Counted from the stretch's first letter, positions 1 through 9,872 are shown. The stretch: DNA of 64,000 nucleotides from Aliidiomarina sp. (GCF_022565475.1 NZ_JAIUMR010000002.1:62001-126000); one strand, 5' to 3'. Numbers and translations: made by a program. The notes: generated from the letters alone by a model not told the origin.

Positions 1-495
1 GGACGTGGTGTCGAAATCTTCAATCATATTTTGAATAAAACCCCGTTATTTATGCAAGCGGACCTATTATTGCGACTCGGTGCAATGCAAATGCAGAACA
101 TGGATTTCGCAACCTGGCAGAAAACACAGCCTTTCCTTGCCGCCACAAAAACCGTTGAGTGGATTATGCATGTGGTTGGTGAGGAGTTTAAAAGCGACGA
201 AGACCGAGTGTGGTTAAATGACGCATTTGGTCGTGTGATTGATGTGATTAATACCGGTCGAGACGAAGAAACAGCGGCCCGTGCAGCAGAATGGCTCAAT
301 ATGACCTATGATATGTTGCAAGGCCATCGCTTACGACTTGAAGACCAGCTGGCTGCAGCGCAAACTGAGGCGGGCGTGAAGAAGCTCATCAAAGCCGCAG
401 GTAAGGCAGCAACTGAACAATCTTACAGTGACTTTAGTACCGAAAATGAACTGTTTGCATGGACGTTCAAGCTTGTAAAGGCAACTGATTCATAA
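1..495 (+). CDS. Hypothetical protein, 5'-truncated by window edge (frame 1 stays open to base 1)
   Basis: Frame +1 is open from base 1 (GRGVEIFNHILNKTPLF...) to TAA at 493-495; terminator-like hairpin follows. Confidence 0.6.
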   Translation, partial: GRGVEIFNHILNKTPLFMQADLLLRLGAMQMQNMDFATWQKTQPFLAATKTVEWIMHVVGEEFKSDEDRVWLNDAFGRVIDVINTGRDEETAARAAEWLNMTYDMLQGHRLRLEDQLAAAQTEAGVKKLIKAAGKAATEQSYSDFSTENELFAWTFKLVKATDS

Positions 496-530
496 CGATT
501 TTTCATAATCTACATGAATAATTAATGCGT

Positions 531-562
531 CAGCCGATTTTTTGCGAAAAATCGGCTGTTTT
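531..562 (+). terminator. Intrinsic terminator
   Basis: CAGCCGATTTTT-TGCG-AAAAATCGGCTG followed by TTTTAT, just after the first CDS. Confidence 0.75.
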
Positions 563-570
563 ATATAAAT

Positions 571-586
571 TAGGGGTAAACCCCTA
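571..586. promoter_or_regulatory. 7-2-7 inverted repeat TAGGGGT-AA-ACCCCTA, candidate operator
   Basis: Perfect 7-bp arms, about 105 bp upstream of the likely ATG (692) of the first gene of the signalling locus. Confidence 0.4.
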
Positions 587-691
587 TATCCAGTTTCGTG
601 TTCTGTTGCCATGATTGTCGGAATACCGTTTTAACCGGTTGATTTGAACTATGGTTCAAAGGAACTGAAATTACTGAATGAGGAACAAAAG

Positions 692-1510
692 ATGCTTAAG
701 TATCTCGCTCCAGCTTTAGTTGCGCTCACCTTAGCGGTAGCTGCTCCGGCGTGGGCAGCTGATGAAATTCGTTTTAGTGATAATCGCATTTCGGCGGACC
801 TAACTGTTGAAGGTTATCACTTGCAATTTGCTGTTTCATTTGCCCAAGCAATAGGTCTAAATAAAAGCAACGTTGATGTTACGGTTCAGACAATTAGTGC
901 GAACGACTATTCCGTCCTGAGCCGCTTACCTAACCGATACCAGACCAGCGTTCTCGAAAGCTTTCCTGTTATGCTTTCAATTAAGCCGAAACAAGACCGA
1001 GGTTTCGCTTTTTCAGGTGAAGCAGAAATAGAGTTTTACACGACAAGTATTGATTTCGATGAAAACATCCGCCTTTTCCGCTCTCATGATGGTGGTACCT
1101 TCGAGGACATCACCCATTTGATAGCGCCAGGTAGCATGCGTGCTCGCGGTTCGTCCGGCACCTTCTCAGACTTTATATTGTTGGTTGATAATCGTGATAG
1201 TCGCCAGGTTTCTCGAGAGAAGGCAGTCGAGTTAGCTTCATTCTTAAATGCTCACATCCATGAGTTTGAGTCTAGTTTTGCAGGTAACGTTGTCGCTTTG
1301 GCACGTAACGTCGAAAAACATGTCGTAAACGGGCGTCACCAAGCAGCATTGTCCAATTTGAATACGATGCTACGTAGTGTAGAAAACGCAAATGCCGACC
1401 AAGTACCGAACATTTGGCGTTCAAGTGACGACATAGCAAATATTCAAGGCGAGGCGCTCAGTAAAGGTCGTAGCTTGCGCTTTACACTCAATGAATTAAT
1501 GCGGAAATAA
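692..1510 (+). CDS. Secreted hypothetical protein (DUF6689-like) with signal peptide
   Basis: ORF 644-1510; ATG 692 gives MLKYLAPALVALTLAVAAPAWAADE, a typical signal peptide; first gene of the cluster. Confidence 0.6.
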   Translation: MLKYLAPALVALTLAVAAPAWAADEIRFSDNRISADLTVEGYHLQFAVSFAQAIGLNKSNVDVTVQTISANDYSVLSRLPNRYQTSVLESFPVMLSIKPKQDRGFAFSGEAEIEFYTTSIDFDENIRLFRSHDGGTFEDITHLIAPGSMRARGSSGTFSDFILLVDNRDSRQVSREKAVELASFLNAHIHEFESSFAGNVVALARNVEKHVVNGRHQAALSNLNTMLRSVENANADQVPNIWRSSDDIANIQGEALSKGRSLRFTLNELMRK

Positions 1511-1514
1511 GACT

Positions 1515-2348
1515 ATGCCACTGCGCTTGCAGCTGCGGTACGCAGACAAACCAGCCGAAAGTCATGTTCTCTTCGAAGGTAAGGAATACTTGCTCGGTCG
1601 CGCGGATGATTGTGATATCGTGTTGGATCACCCTTCGGTATCTCGTTACCACGCTCGTCTTAGTGCAAGAAATGGTGTTTGGCAGCTGCAAGATCACAAA
1701 AGCCAAAATGGTTGTTATCAAGCGGGAGAGCGCGTAGAAACAGTCGCCCTCGCTCCTTACGCTGATGTGGTTTTGGGGCCGGTACAATGTCGGATGGAAC
1801 GAGTGGAACATCGACAAATTACAGCAGAAAGTAGTTTCCATCAGTGGCGACAGCGATATCTGACCGCAGCGACAGGTCAGTTTTTGCAAGAAACTTCGTT
1901 AACTAATTTACTTCGTTCTGCAAGTGATACCTTGTCGACAATCTTGTCCAGTGATCGTGCCGCGGTGATATTTTTGGACGATCAAGGTGAGATATCAAAT
2001 TGTACAGGTTACCCAGCTTGGCTCAATGAAGCTACGTTTAGTGGCAGTCGAACGGCAATCCGACAAGCAGTAGTAACCAGTCAACCGTTGGTTTTAGCAG
2101 CTGTTCAACAGAGTCCGGGTATTGCTCAGGCGCCTAGTATCATTAGGAATCACATCCAAGCACTTTTAGTTTTTCCGATTGTAGTCGACGAAACAGTCGT
2201 AGCTGTGCTTTATGCTGATAGCCAAGCAGAGCATCGAGCGTTTCTGGATACAGATCTAGTCATTGTTCGAGCGTTTGCGCGACAGCTCAGTATGGCATTA
2301 CAAATACAAGACATTGAATCGCGAATTGAGAAACTACGAGTAAGTTAG
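1515..2348 (+). CDS. FHA domain + GAF-like domain protein
   Basis: N-terminal FHA signature (YLLGRADDCDIVLDHPSVSRYHARL), then a GAF-like region (ALLVFPIVVDETVVAVLYADSQ). Confidence 0.8.
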   Translation: MPLRLQLRYADKPAESHVLFEGKEYLLGRADDCDIVLDHPSVSRYHARLSARNGVWQLQDHKSQNGCYQAGERVETVALAPYADVVLGPVQCRMERVEHRQITAESSFHQWRQRYLTAATGQFLQETSLTNLLRSASDTLSTILSSDRAAVIFLDDQGEISNCTGYPAWLNEATFSGSRTAIRQAVVTSQPLVLAAVQQSPGIAQAPSIIRNHIQALLVFPIVVDETVVAVLYADSQAEHRAFLDTDLVIVRAFARQLSMALQIQDIESRIEKLRVS

Positions 2349-2457
2349 TCCCTGCGGCAATTGTCACAAGAAATATTTCTAGATATTTTTGCATAAACCC
2401 GCGTTAGGGCTGTATCCTAGTTAAAGAATAATAACAGCCTTTAGCGGAGAATTTTTA

Positions 2458-5400
2458 GTGGCCACAAACGTGGAAGATCCGCAGTTATCACTCAGTCAGA
2501 ATACAGCGGCTTTAACTTCTAAGCGGTTATCTGAAGGCACCGTTTTGGCTGGGCGTTTTCGGATTTTGACCCCTCTTGGGGCAGGTGGACAAGCTCATGT
2601 CTATCGCGCCCGTGATGAAGTATTGGGAACTGAAATAGCCGTTAAGCTCATTGCTCCTCAACATGCATTAGACCTCGAACAGGTTCAGCGTTTACGTCAA
2701 GAAGTCTTGGTCTCCCGTGAATTAAATCACCCTAATATCGTCCGTGTGTTTGAATTTTATCAAGATGGTAATTGGGCCTTTTATACTATGGGACTTATAG
2801 AAGGCCGATGCTTAGCAGAATATATCCATGAAGGTTTAAGTCGAATCCAAGTAGATTTGTGGAGTTGCCAACTATTACAAGCGCTTGAAGCATGTCATGA
2901 AATTGACATTACACATGCTGATGTTAAACCAGAGAATATTCTCATTGATGAGCGTGGAAATTTAATTTTACTAGATTTTGGTATTGGTCAAATTGGTCAG
3001 CCAGCGGAGCAAGATTTTGCCGGGAGTCAAGGATACAAAGCGCCAGAAGTGACTCAGCTAGGAAAGCGGAATGCTCTTACCGATAGCTATAGCAGTGGTT
3101 GTTTGATTTCAGAGTTGATTGCTGCGACTAAACTTAAACCTTGGAGTCTAGCCGATAAAATTTGGCATTTCCGCCGTATGCGATTGGCGCGAAAATTGAG
3201 TAAACCTTTCGCTCACCAACGGATTACGGTGAAACATGCCAAAATTGAACTAATGGCGAAACCAGCCATGAGTCTTGGGATTATAATATCGGCTGTCATT
3301 TTCCTCGTAGCATTGGTTTCTATCTTCACATTACCACCCAAAGTCTATGACCACCCAGAGGGTATTCCACAGCAGTCGATCACAAGAATAGCTGTGGTTT
3401 ATGAGCCCGACAACTCACTTCTTGTTGGGGTTAGCGAGCTCTTACAGCTGAGTCTAATTACCCAAAACGGAATTGACCTTATCGAACAGGAGCGAGTTGA
3501 CACTCTTGTTCGTAACCTGGGTTTACGACCTTTTCGTCAGCAAGAACACCGACTCCGCATTGCTCAATTGCTGAATGCAGATGTTCTTGTTTTACTGCAG
3601 AGCAGCGATGTTGGTGAAAGTGATAATGCCAGACTGCAAATGCTCCTTGCGGAAATGCCGGGCAACCGGCTCTTTGGTGCTTTTCAAGGGGCAGTTGGGT
3701 CAGCTGATATCGGTCAAACGGTAGAGCAATTATTTACTCACTTAAATACTCAGTTAGCGTTGCCCACACGAACAACTACTGTTCGAGCAGAAGAGTTACA
3801 GCGGGTCGAGCCCGTTCTTCAGGCTTTGCGACAGGGACGAGCTGCTGAAGCAAAGTCAGTTGTTATCTCTCTGCAAGAAGAGTGGCCCGATTTTGCAGGT
3901 GGGTGGCTGGCTGGGGCTCGGCTAGCCGCCAATACAGGTCAGTATGAACAAGCAAGAGTGCAACTTGAGCGTGTTTTTACTCTGTCTCAAGACGATGATT
4001 ATTGGTACCTAGAGGGACGAGCTCTACAAGCGGAATTGAGTGGCGATATTCAGAACGCAATATTAGTCACCGAGCGGCTTCAAGAACTATTTCCGGGACG
4101 TCCTACATTAATGGATCGTCGTGCTGAACTTGCGCTTTGGCAAGATGATTTCGAAACTGCTATTGAGCAGTATCAACGTGCATTAACAATAGATCCAAGC
4201 TCAGGCCAGCGTTGGTTTGAACTTGCCCGATTGAGAATCATTCAAGGTGAAATTCAGCAAGCTTTAGAGAATGAATTAACTCAGGCCCTAATTCGGTATC
4301 GTCAACAAGAGGATTTGATTGGCCAAGGAACGGTGCTGAATGCTTTTGGAGTGGCCTATATTCGGCTTGCAGATTCAGAAAATGCCATACGATATTTACA
4401 GGATGCACTTCGTATTAGAACTCACCAGCAGGACCCTTCTGGTCGAGCGGTTTCATTGGCTAATTTGGCTAGCGTATTTGGTGTCCTCGGTCGCCATGAA
4501 GAGGCCGAGTCCGCTCTTGCAGAGGCTCGTGATATTTTTCAACTAGAGGAAAACCTTGCAGGAATCGCACAAGTAGAAAATGAGTGGGGCGTTTTATTGG
4601 AGGAGCAAGGTCGGTATCGGGAGGCTCTTGTGCACTATCGTAATGCACTCGACTTGCATTTGCAGACTGGGTCGACGATGCAACAGGCAGAGACAATAAG
4701 TAATGTGGCTTATATGCATTTTCTGATGGCGGACTTTAGTCAATCAGATGTATTTTGGAATCAAGCGCTTAATCTATTTAATCGTACAGGTGATGAGACT
4801 GGTATTTTGAGAACCAAGCTAAACCTTGCGCATTTAGCGTTAAGCCGAGGTGATCTCCCACAAGCGACTGCAAACTTGAGTGAAGTATTGCAACGTTCTG
4901 AGCAGAAGCGTCCGGCCGAAAACCTCATGGCGCAATATCTATTAAGTCGCAGAAACTTTTTGTTAGGTAGTTTTCCAACAGCAATGGAGAATAATGCTGA
5001 GGCAGCAAGGCTATCTAATGATATAGGTGATATGCGTGGCCAAATTGAAACGCGGATCTGGCAGGCAGAAATGTGTTTGTACACTGCACGGTTTAGCTGT
5101 ATTCATGAGAAGCTTAATGAACTCGAACAGTTTCGAGATGTTCTTTCTTCAGAACATACAACCTTAATTGAGTGGCTAGTAATGGCTGCTGGTATTGCGG
5201 AACAAAATACTAGCTCGTCTGAGACTGCCGCTTTCTGGTCTCGGTTCCGCAAGCAACTACTGCCGGTACAAACGGAACTTAAGGTTTTATTGTCACTACT
5301 CGAACTGCAATTCCTGCCCGCTGATAGTTGGCAATGGCAGCGGGTAGATGAGCTTGTGAGGCCTGTCATGTACAAGGAGTTTATGCAGTCTCAGTATTTG

Positions 5401-5736
5401 AAAGCGCTACATTTTGGTTCGCTATCAGCGCGTGAGCAATTAGGTCGTCTCGTTCAGAATTATCCAGAACACTGGCGCAATCATCTTTATTATGCGATTT
5501 TAGAGGGCGAATCAGCGCAACAGCGAGCGCAAGAGTTGAAGGAGCAACTGTACGAGCATATGACCCCAGATCAACGTGAGGCTTATCGGCGAATTTATGA
5601 ACGACACGAAACTCTCCATCGAGGAGGAGATTCGAGCACTCCGACGCAGTCAACTCGAGCTTCGGGAGCTCTTGCTCCAGGAGCAGGACACCCTGCGCGA
5701 TCTCGCGCAACGATTATGGAGTCAGCAGGAGGCTGA
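2458..5736 (+). CDS. Eukaryotic-type Ser/Thr kinase with TM segment and C-terminal TPR repeats
   Basis: GTG start; LGAGGQAHVYRARD P-loop, HADVKPENILID catalytic loop, DFG, TM near SLGIIISAVIFLVALVSIFTL, multiple TPR motifs. Confidence 0.85.
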   Translation: MATNVEDPQLSLSQNTAALTSKRLSEGTVLAGRFRILTPLGAGGQAHVYRARDEVLGTEIAVKLIAPQHALDLEQVQRLRQEVLVSRELNHPNIVRVFEFYQDGNWAFYTMGLIEGRCLAEYIHEGLSRIQVDLWSCQLLQALEACHEIDITHADVKPENILIDERGNLILLDFGIGQIGQPAEQDFAGSQGYKAPEVTQLGKRNALTDSYSSGCLISELIAATKLKPWSLADKIWHFRRMRLARKLSKPFAHQRITVKHAKIELMAKPAMSLGIIISAVIFLVALVSIFTLPPKVYDHPEGIPQQSITRIAVVYEPDNSLLVGVSELLQLSLITQNGIDLIEQERVDTLVRNLGLRPFRQQEHRLRIAQLLNADVLVLLQSSDVGESDNARLQMLLAEMPGNRLFGAFQGAVGSADIGQTVEQLFTHLNTQLALPTRTTTVRAEELQRVEPVLQALRQGRAAEAKSVVISLQEEWPDFAGGWLAGARLAANTGQYEQARVQLERVFTLSQDDDYWYLEGRALQAELSGDIQNAILVTERLQELFPGRPTLMDRRAELALWQDDFETAIEQYQRALTIDPSSGQRWFELARLRIIQGEIQQALENELTQALIRYRQQEDLIGQGTVLNAFGVAYIRLADSENAIRYLQDALRIRTHQQDPSGRAVSLANLASVFGVLGRHEEAESALAEARDIFQLEENLAGIAQVENEWGVLLEEQGRYREALVHYRNALDLHLQTGSTMQQAETISNVAYMHFLMADFSQSDVFWNQALNLFNRTGDETGILRTKLNLAHLALSRGDLPQATANLSEVLQRSEQKRPAENLMAQYLLSRRNFLLGSFPTAMENNAEAARLSNDIGDMRGQIETRIWQAEMCLYTARFSCIHEKLNELEQFRDVLSSEHTTLIEWLVMAAGIAEQNTSSSETAAFWSRFRKQLLPVQTELKVLLSLLELQFLPADSWQWQRVDELVRPVMYKEFMQSQYLKALHFGSLSAREQLGRLVQNYPEHWRNHLYYAILEGESAQQRAQELKEQLYEHMTPDQREAYRRIYERHETLHRGGDSSTPTQSTRASGALAPGAGHPARSRATIMESAGG

Positions 5737-6298
5737 GCGCGCCCGCCTTTCGCAAGATTTACATGATGGCTTAGGCCAACTGTTAACGGCTTTAACGCGG
5801 CGGATACAGGCTGCAACAGACGCTGGCGCAGTCGACTCTGATATCTTAAACATAGCGACACAAGCACTCGCTGACGTGCGTCAATTGTCGCGTTTAATGC
5901 GCCCAAGAATTTTAGATGACCTCGGACTTGCTGCTGCATTGAAGTGGTTGGTTCGGACCTTGTGTGAAAGTTCACCGATTCAAACCGCGGTGGAAATCGA
6001 TTTAGAGCAGCAACCAGACTCAGCGACCGCAATTCTCGTCTTTCGAATTGCTCAAGAGGCGTTAACCAATGCAGTCCGTCACGGCAATCCATCCCTGATT
6101 AGTGTGTATGTTAGCCGAGTTGGAAAGGCACTGCGTCTCGATGTCATTGATGACGGCTGTGGTTTTAATTACGCCACTACTGAACAGGGCATGGGTTTAG
6201 CAAGTATGCGTGATCGTGCTGCGGCGTTCGCTGCAGAATTTGAAATTATAAGCCGACCTGGTGGCGGATGCCACGTCAGTGTCTTGGTACCCGTATGA
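5597..6298 (+). CDS. NarL-type sensor histidine kinase (HisKA_3 + HATPase), no obvious sensor domain
   Basis: ARLSQDLHDGLGQLLTAL H-box; EALTNAVRHG N-box; DDGCGFN; ATG at 5597 (GTG at 5576 possible). Confidence 0.85.
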   Translation: MNDTKLSIEEEIRALRRSQLELRELLLQEQDTLRDLAQRLWSQQEAERARLSQDLHDGLGQLLTALTRRIQAATDAGAVDSDILNIATQALADVRQLSRLMRPRILDDLGLAAALKWLVRTLCESSPIQTAVEIDLEQQPDSATAILVFRIAQEALTNAVRHGNPSLISVYVSRVGKALRLDVIDDGCGFNYATTEQGMGLASMRDRAAAFAAEFEIISRPGGGCHVSVLVPV

Positions 6299-6948
6299 AT
6301 TTTTCAGAACAAAAAATACGTTTAGTTGTTGCCGATGACCACACGCTTGTGCGCCAAGGCATTGTGCAAATGCTCAAGCAACAAGATGATTTTGAAGTGG
6401 TGTCAGAATGTGAGGACGGTGTTGCACTGGTGCAAGCCGTGGTTCGCCAGAACCCCGATGTGGTGTTGATGGATATCTCCATGCCGAAAATGAATGGCCT
6501 CGTTGCTATCGATCGCGTCCTGCAACAACGGAAAGAGACCAATGTTTTGGTGCTCACCATGCATGACGAAATCGAGTATATGCATGCGTTGTATCGCGCT
6601 GGCGCAAAGGGCTACTTGTTGAAAGAATCGTCGACCGATCAGTTAGCGAAAGCGATACGGGCCATTCATCGCGGCAAAACGTATTTTCCTGACGCCCTGC
6701 TTGATTCACTGGAACAAAACGTCAGTGAGCCAGGCGACAATTCGAATGTCTTGGCAACACTCACCCGCCGTGAGCGGGAAGTCTTTTTTCTGGTGATTGC
6801 CGGCCATACGACCAAAGATATCGCTAACTTACTCGATATGTCGCATAAAACCGCCGAAAATCATCGCGGCAAGATCTTAAAGAAACTTGAGGTCGAAAAT
6901 ACCGCGGAGTTGATCCGGTTAGCGGCTCGAAAAGGTATTTTGGAGTAA
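6295..6948 (+). CDS. LuxR/NarL-family response regulator
   Basis: ATGA overlap with the upstream kinase; VVADDHTLVRQG receiver, DVVLMDISMP, C-terminal LTRREREVFFLVIAGHTTKDIANLL HTH. Confidence 0.92.
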   Translation: MNFSEQKIRLVVADDHTLVRQGIVQMLKQQDDFEVVSECEDGVALVQAVVRQNPDVVLMDISMPKMNGLVAIDRVLQQRKETNVLVLTMHDEIEYMHALYRAGAKGYLLKESSTDQLAKAIRAIHRGKTYFPDALLDSLEQNVSEPGDNSNVLATLTRREREVFFLVIAGHTTKDIANLLDMSHKTAENHRGKILKKLEVENTAELIRLAARKGILE

Positions 6949-6971
6949 GTGTTTACTTATGCTAAAGGCAT

Positions 6972-7000
6972 TAAAAAAGCGCCGTTAGGCGCTTTTTTAA
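6972..7000. terminator. Bidirectional intrinsic terminator
   Basis: AAAAAAGCGCCGTTAGGCGCTTTTTT between convergent genes. Confidence 0.85.
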
Positions 7001-7023
7001 TAATCATCAAAATTAAGCAGCGC

Positions 7024-7236
7024 TTATTTTGACTTGAGCGAACCGAAACGCTGTTTGAAGCGATCAACGCGTCCACCGGTGTCGAGTACTTTCTGCTTAC
7101 CAGTGTAGAACGGGTGACACTCTGAACAAACGTCAATGTGAAAGTCTTCACACTTGGTTGAACGAGTTTCAAACACGTTACCGCAAGAGCAGCTAACTTT
7201 TACGGCTTTGTAATCTGGATGAATACCTTGTTTCAT
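7024..7236 (-). CDS. rpmE: 50S ribosomal protein L31 (zinc-binding type)
   Basis: [27 protein letters not shown]...[13 protein letters not shown] with CxC and CxxC motifs. Confidence 0.97.
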   Translation of the reverse strand: MKQGIHPDYKAVKVSCSCGNVFETRSTKCEDFHIDVCSECHPFYTGKQKVLDTGGRVDRFKQRFGSLKSK

Positions 7237-7471
7237 TAGGGGTTACCTCAGTTGAAGGCCGCATCGCCATCCGTGCTCTCCACGAACACCATGCGCTGTT
7301 TAAAAAATCTGCGCTTAATACAAAATTAAGGTCGCGAATTCTACCCCAGTCGTCGCGCGGGATCAAGCGTGATCGCAGGGCTTAACGCATTTTTTGGGGT
7401 CGCGACAATCGCTTCTAGCTTCTGCGCTGAGATTTGCTAGCATAGGTTGCATTCAAGTATGAGGGAATCGC

Positions 7472-9709
7472 GTGACCACGGCCGACCAAACGCAGCAACA
7501 ACGACTCGACAGCGAAAACACGGCAGCTTATGTGCAAGTTGCGGTTCCGGTACCCATGCGTCGTGTATTCGATTATTTACCAGTGAGGAAAGCAGAACTC
7601 GCGATTGGTGCACGCGTGAAAGTGCCATTTGGCCATCGCCGAGTGATCGGTTATGTCGTCGGCCACAGCACCACAACGCAAGTTTCCGCGGAGCAACTGA
7701 AAGCGATCACGGCAGTCACCGACGCGCAGCCACTGTGGCCGGATTCGCTGTGGCGATTGTTGCTGTGGTCAGCGACCTATTACCAACACCCTCTCGGTGA
7801 GGTTTTGGCGCATGCAGCGCCCATCGCACTGCGTCAGGGCCAAGCGCCGGCTTATCAGCAAACCAAGCAATTAGAGCTCACGCCGGCTGGTGAGATTTGT
7901 GATCTTACTGAACTCAAAGGCGCACCGCAGCAACAACGTTTGCTGGCGCGGGTGAAGCGCGAGCCACTCGCGGTGAGTGCGTTAGCGGCCGAGGACTTGC
8001 GGCCCGCGGCAGTGAAAGCACTGAAAGACAAAGGCCTGATTCGTGAAACCCAGGTCATGCCAGAGTTCGCGGCGTGGACAGCATCCTTAGCGGAAGAGCC
8101 GCATCAGCTCAACCCGCAGCAAGCGGTTGCAGTTGCAGCCATCAATACCGGTTTAGCCGAGCAAAACGCACAAACCTGGCTTGTTGAAGGGGTTACCGGC
8201 AGTGGCAAAACGGAGGTGTATCTGCAGATCATGCACAAGGTCTTGCTGCGTGGTCAGCAAGTTTTGGTTATGGTCCCCGAAATCGGTTTAACGCCACAAA
8301 CCGTGCAGCGTTTTCGCAATCGCTTCGATGTGCCCGTAATCGTGCTCCATTCCGGATTGAGTGACAATGAACGCCTGCTCGGGTGGTTGCAAGCACGGGA
8401 CGGCCATGCAGCGATCGTGTTGGGTACACGTTCGGCGATTTTTACGCCGCTGGCGAACCCCGGCTTGATTATTATTGATGAAGAGCATGATGCGAGCTTT
8501 AAGCAGCAAGATGGTTTTCGCTACAACGCCCGCGACTTAGCCATCAAACGTGCTCACTTGGAAAACTTCGCGGTGGTTTTAGGCTCCGCGACGCCGTCAC
8601 TAGAGTCCTTAGCGAATGTAAGGGCGGGTCGCTATCAACTGGTGCAGCTGGCGAATCGAGCGGGTCAAGGTCAACCGGTGAAAAATCTCTTGGTCGATCT
8701 GAAGCAACAACGTTTACAGCAAGGGCTGAGCGAAACATTAATCGCCTTGATGACGAAGCACCTGAGTGCCGGCAATCAAGTGTTGTTGTTTCTTAACCGG
8801 CGTGGTTATGCCAGTGCCTTGATCTGTCATGAATGTGGTTGGGTGAGTGAATGCCAGCGCTGTCATGCGAATATGACGGTGCATCAGCAAACCCATACCT
8901 TGCAGTGCCATCATTGTGGCGCACAGCGACGGCTTCCTCGGCAGTGCGGCGGTTGCGGCAGTACGCAATTAATTACCCGCGGACTAGGTACTGAGCAGCT
9001 TGAAGAAACCATGCAGCACCTATTTCCCGACTACAAAGCAATTCGTATCGATCGCGACAGTACACGTCGCAAGGGACAGTTAGAGGACTATTTAACCGCG
9101 GTCAATCGCGGTGAATATCAAATCTTGTTGGGAACGCAAATGCTGGCGAAAGGGCATCATTTTCCTGAGGTCACGTTGGTTGCTTTGCTTGATGTCGACG
9201 GCGCCTTGTATAGTAGTGACTTTCGTGCGCCTGAACGACTGGCGCAACTGTATATTCAAGTTGCCGGTCGGGCCGGAAGAGCAGCCAAGAAGGGCACGGT
9301 CGTTTTACAAACGCACCACCCTGAACACCCATTGATTCAAGAATTGATCAACAACGGGTACCAAAACTTTGCTCTTAGTGCTTTAGAAGAGCGCGCGCAG
9401 GCGATGTTGCCGCCCTATGCCGCCATGGCGTTATTGCGTGCTGAAGCGGATGACGCGGTAGCTGCTGAAGCCTTGTTAATGGCGATGGCCGACCGACTCC
9501 AACAACAAACCGACGTCGCCGTGATTGGACCCATGCCGGCAATTTTGGCGCGCCGAGCCGGCCGTTACCGCTTTCAGTTGTTGCTCCATGCGACCGAGCG
9601 CAAAGCGCTACATCGTGTCTTGCATCAATTTTTACCACAGTTTGAAACCTTACCTGAAGGTCGTAAAGCACGGTGGTCACTCGATATTGACCCGCAAGAC
9701 TTTAGTTAG
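7472..9709 (+). CDS. priA: Primosomal protein N' (replication restart helicase PriA)
   Basis: VEGVTGSGKTEVY Walker A, DEEHD, cysteine cluster CHECGWVSECQRCHANMTVH...CHHCG...CGGCGS; GTG start. Confidence 0.96.
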   Translation: MTTADQTQQQRLDSENTAAYVQVAVPVPMRRVFDYLPVRKAELAIGARVKVPFGHRRVIGYVVGHSTTTQVSAEQLKAITAVTDAQPLWPDSLWRLLLWSATYYQHPLGEVLAHAAPIALRQGQAPAYQQTKQLELTPAGEICDLTELKGAPQQQRLLARVKREPLAVSALAAEDLRPAAVKALKDKGLIRETQVMPEFAAWTASLAEEPHQLNPQQAVAVAAINTGLAEQNAQTWLVEGVTGSGKTEVYLQIMHKVLLRGQQVLVMVPEIGLTPQTVQRFRNRFDVPVIVLHSGLSDNERLLGWLQARDGHAAIVLGTRSAIFTPLANPGLIIIDEEHDASFKQQDGFRYNARDLAIKRAHLENFAVVLGSATPSLESLANVRAGRYQLVQLANRAGQGQPVKNLLVDLKQQRLQQGLSETLIALMTKHLSAGNQVLLFLNRRGYASALICHECGWVSECQRCHANMTVHQQTHTLQCHHCGAQRRLPRQCGGCGSTQLITRGLGTEQLEETMQHLFPDYKAIRIDRDSTRRKGQLEDYLTAVNRGEYQILLGTQMLAKGHHFPEVTLVALLDVDGALYSSDFRAPERLAQLYIQVAGRAGRAAKKGTVVLQTHHPEHPLIQELINNGYQNFALSALEERAQAMLPPYAAMALLRAEADDAVAAEALLMAMADRLQQQTDVAVIGPMPAILARRAGRYRFQLLLHATERKALHRVLHQFLPQFETLPEGRKARWSLDIDPQDFS

Positions 9710-9872
9710 CCGCCCAAACGAGCGGAAAAATAGTAAGATAGGGGTATTCAGCTGTTTTTTTTACAGCGGCAAGCGATTAAACTAGCCGGTCGGAACAGCT
9801 TGGGCGCGATGCCCAGAGAATTGAAGCCACGAGTCACATCATCCAGCATAAACGGAAAGGTTAGCAAAGCGA

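Noticed and set aside
24-299. Minus-strand ORF of 91 aa antisense to the first CDS, and dozens of similar 60-160 aa ORFs antisense or out-of-frame to confident genes (e.g. 1488-1889, 5595-6092, 10975-11373, 29770-30258, 41593-42054, 56895-57317)
   Set aside because: They lie opposite well-supported coding genes, are low-complexity or basic, lack domain-like sequence and RBS; expected by chance in a GC-moderate coding region.
9745-9872. Hairpin-like CTTGGGCGCGATGCCCAG in the argS leader, considered as a T-box or attenuator
   Set aside because: Short imperfect stem with no specifier or antiterminator structure; argS T-boxes are not expected in Gammaproteobacteria.
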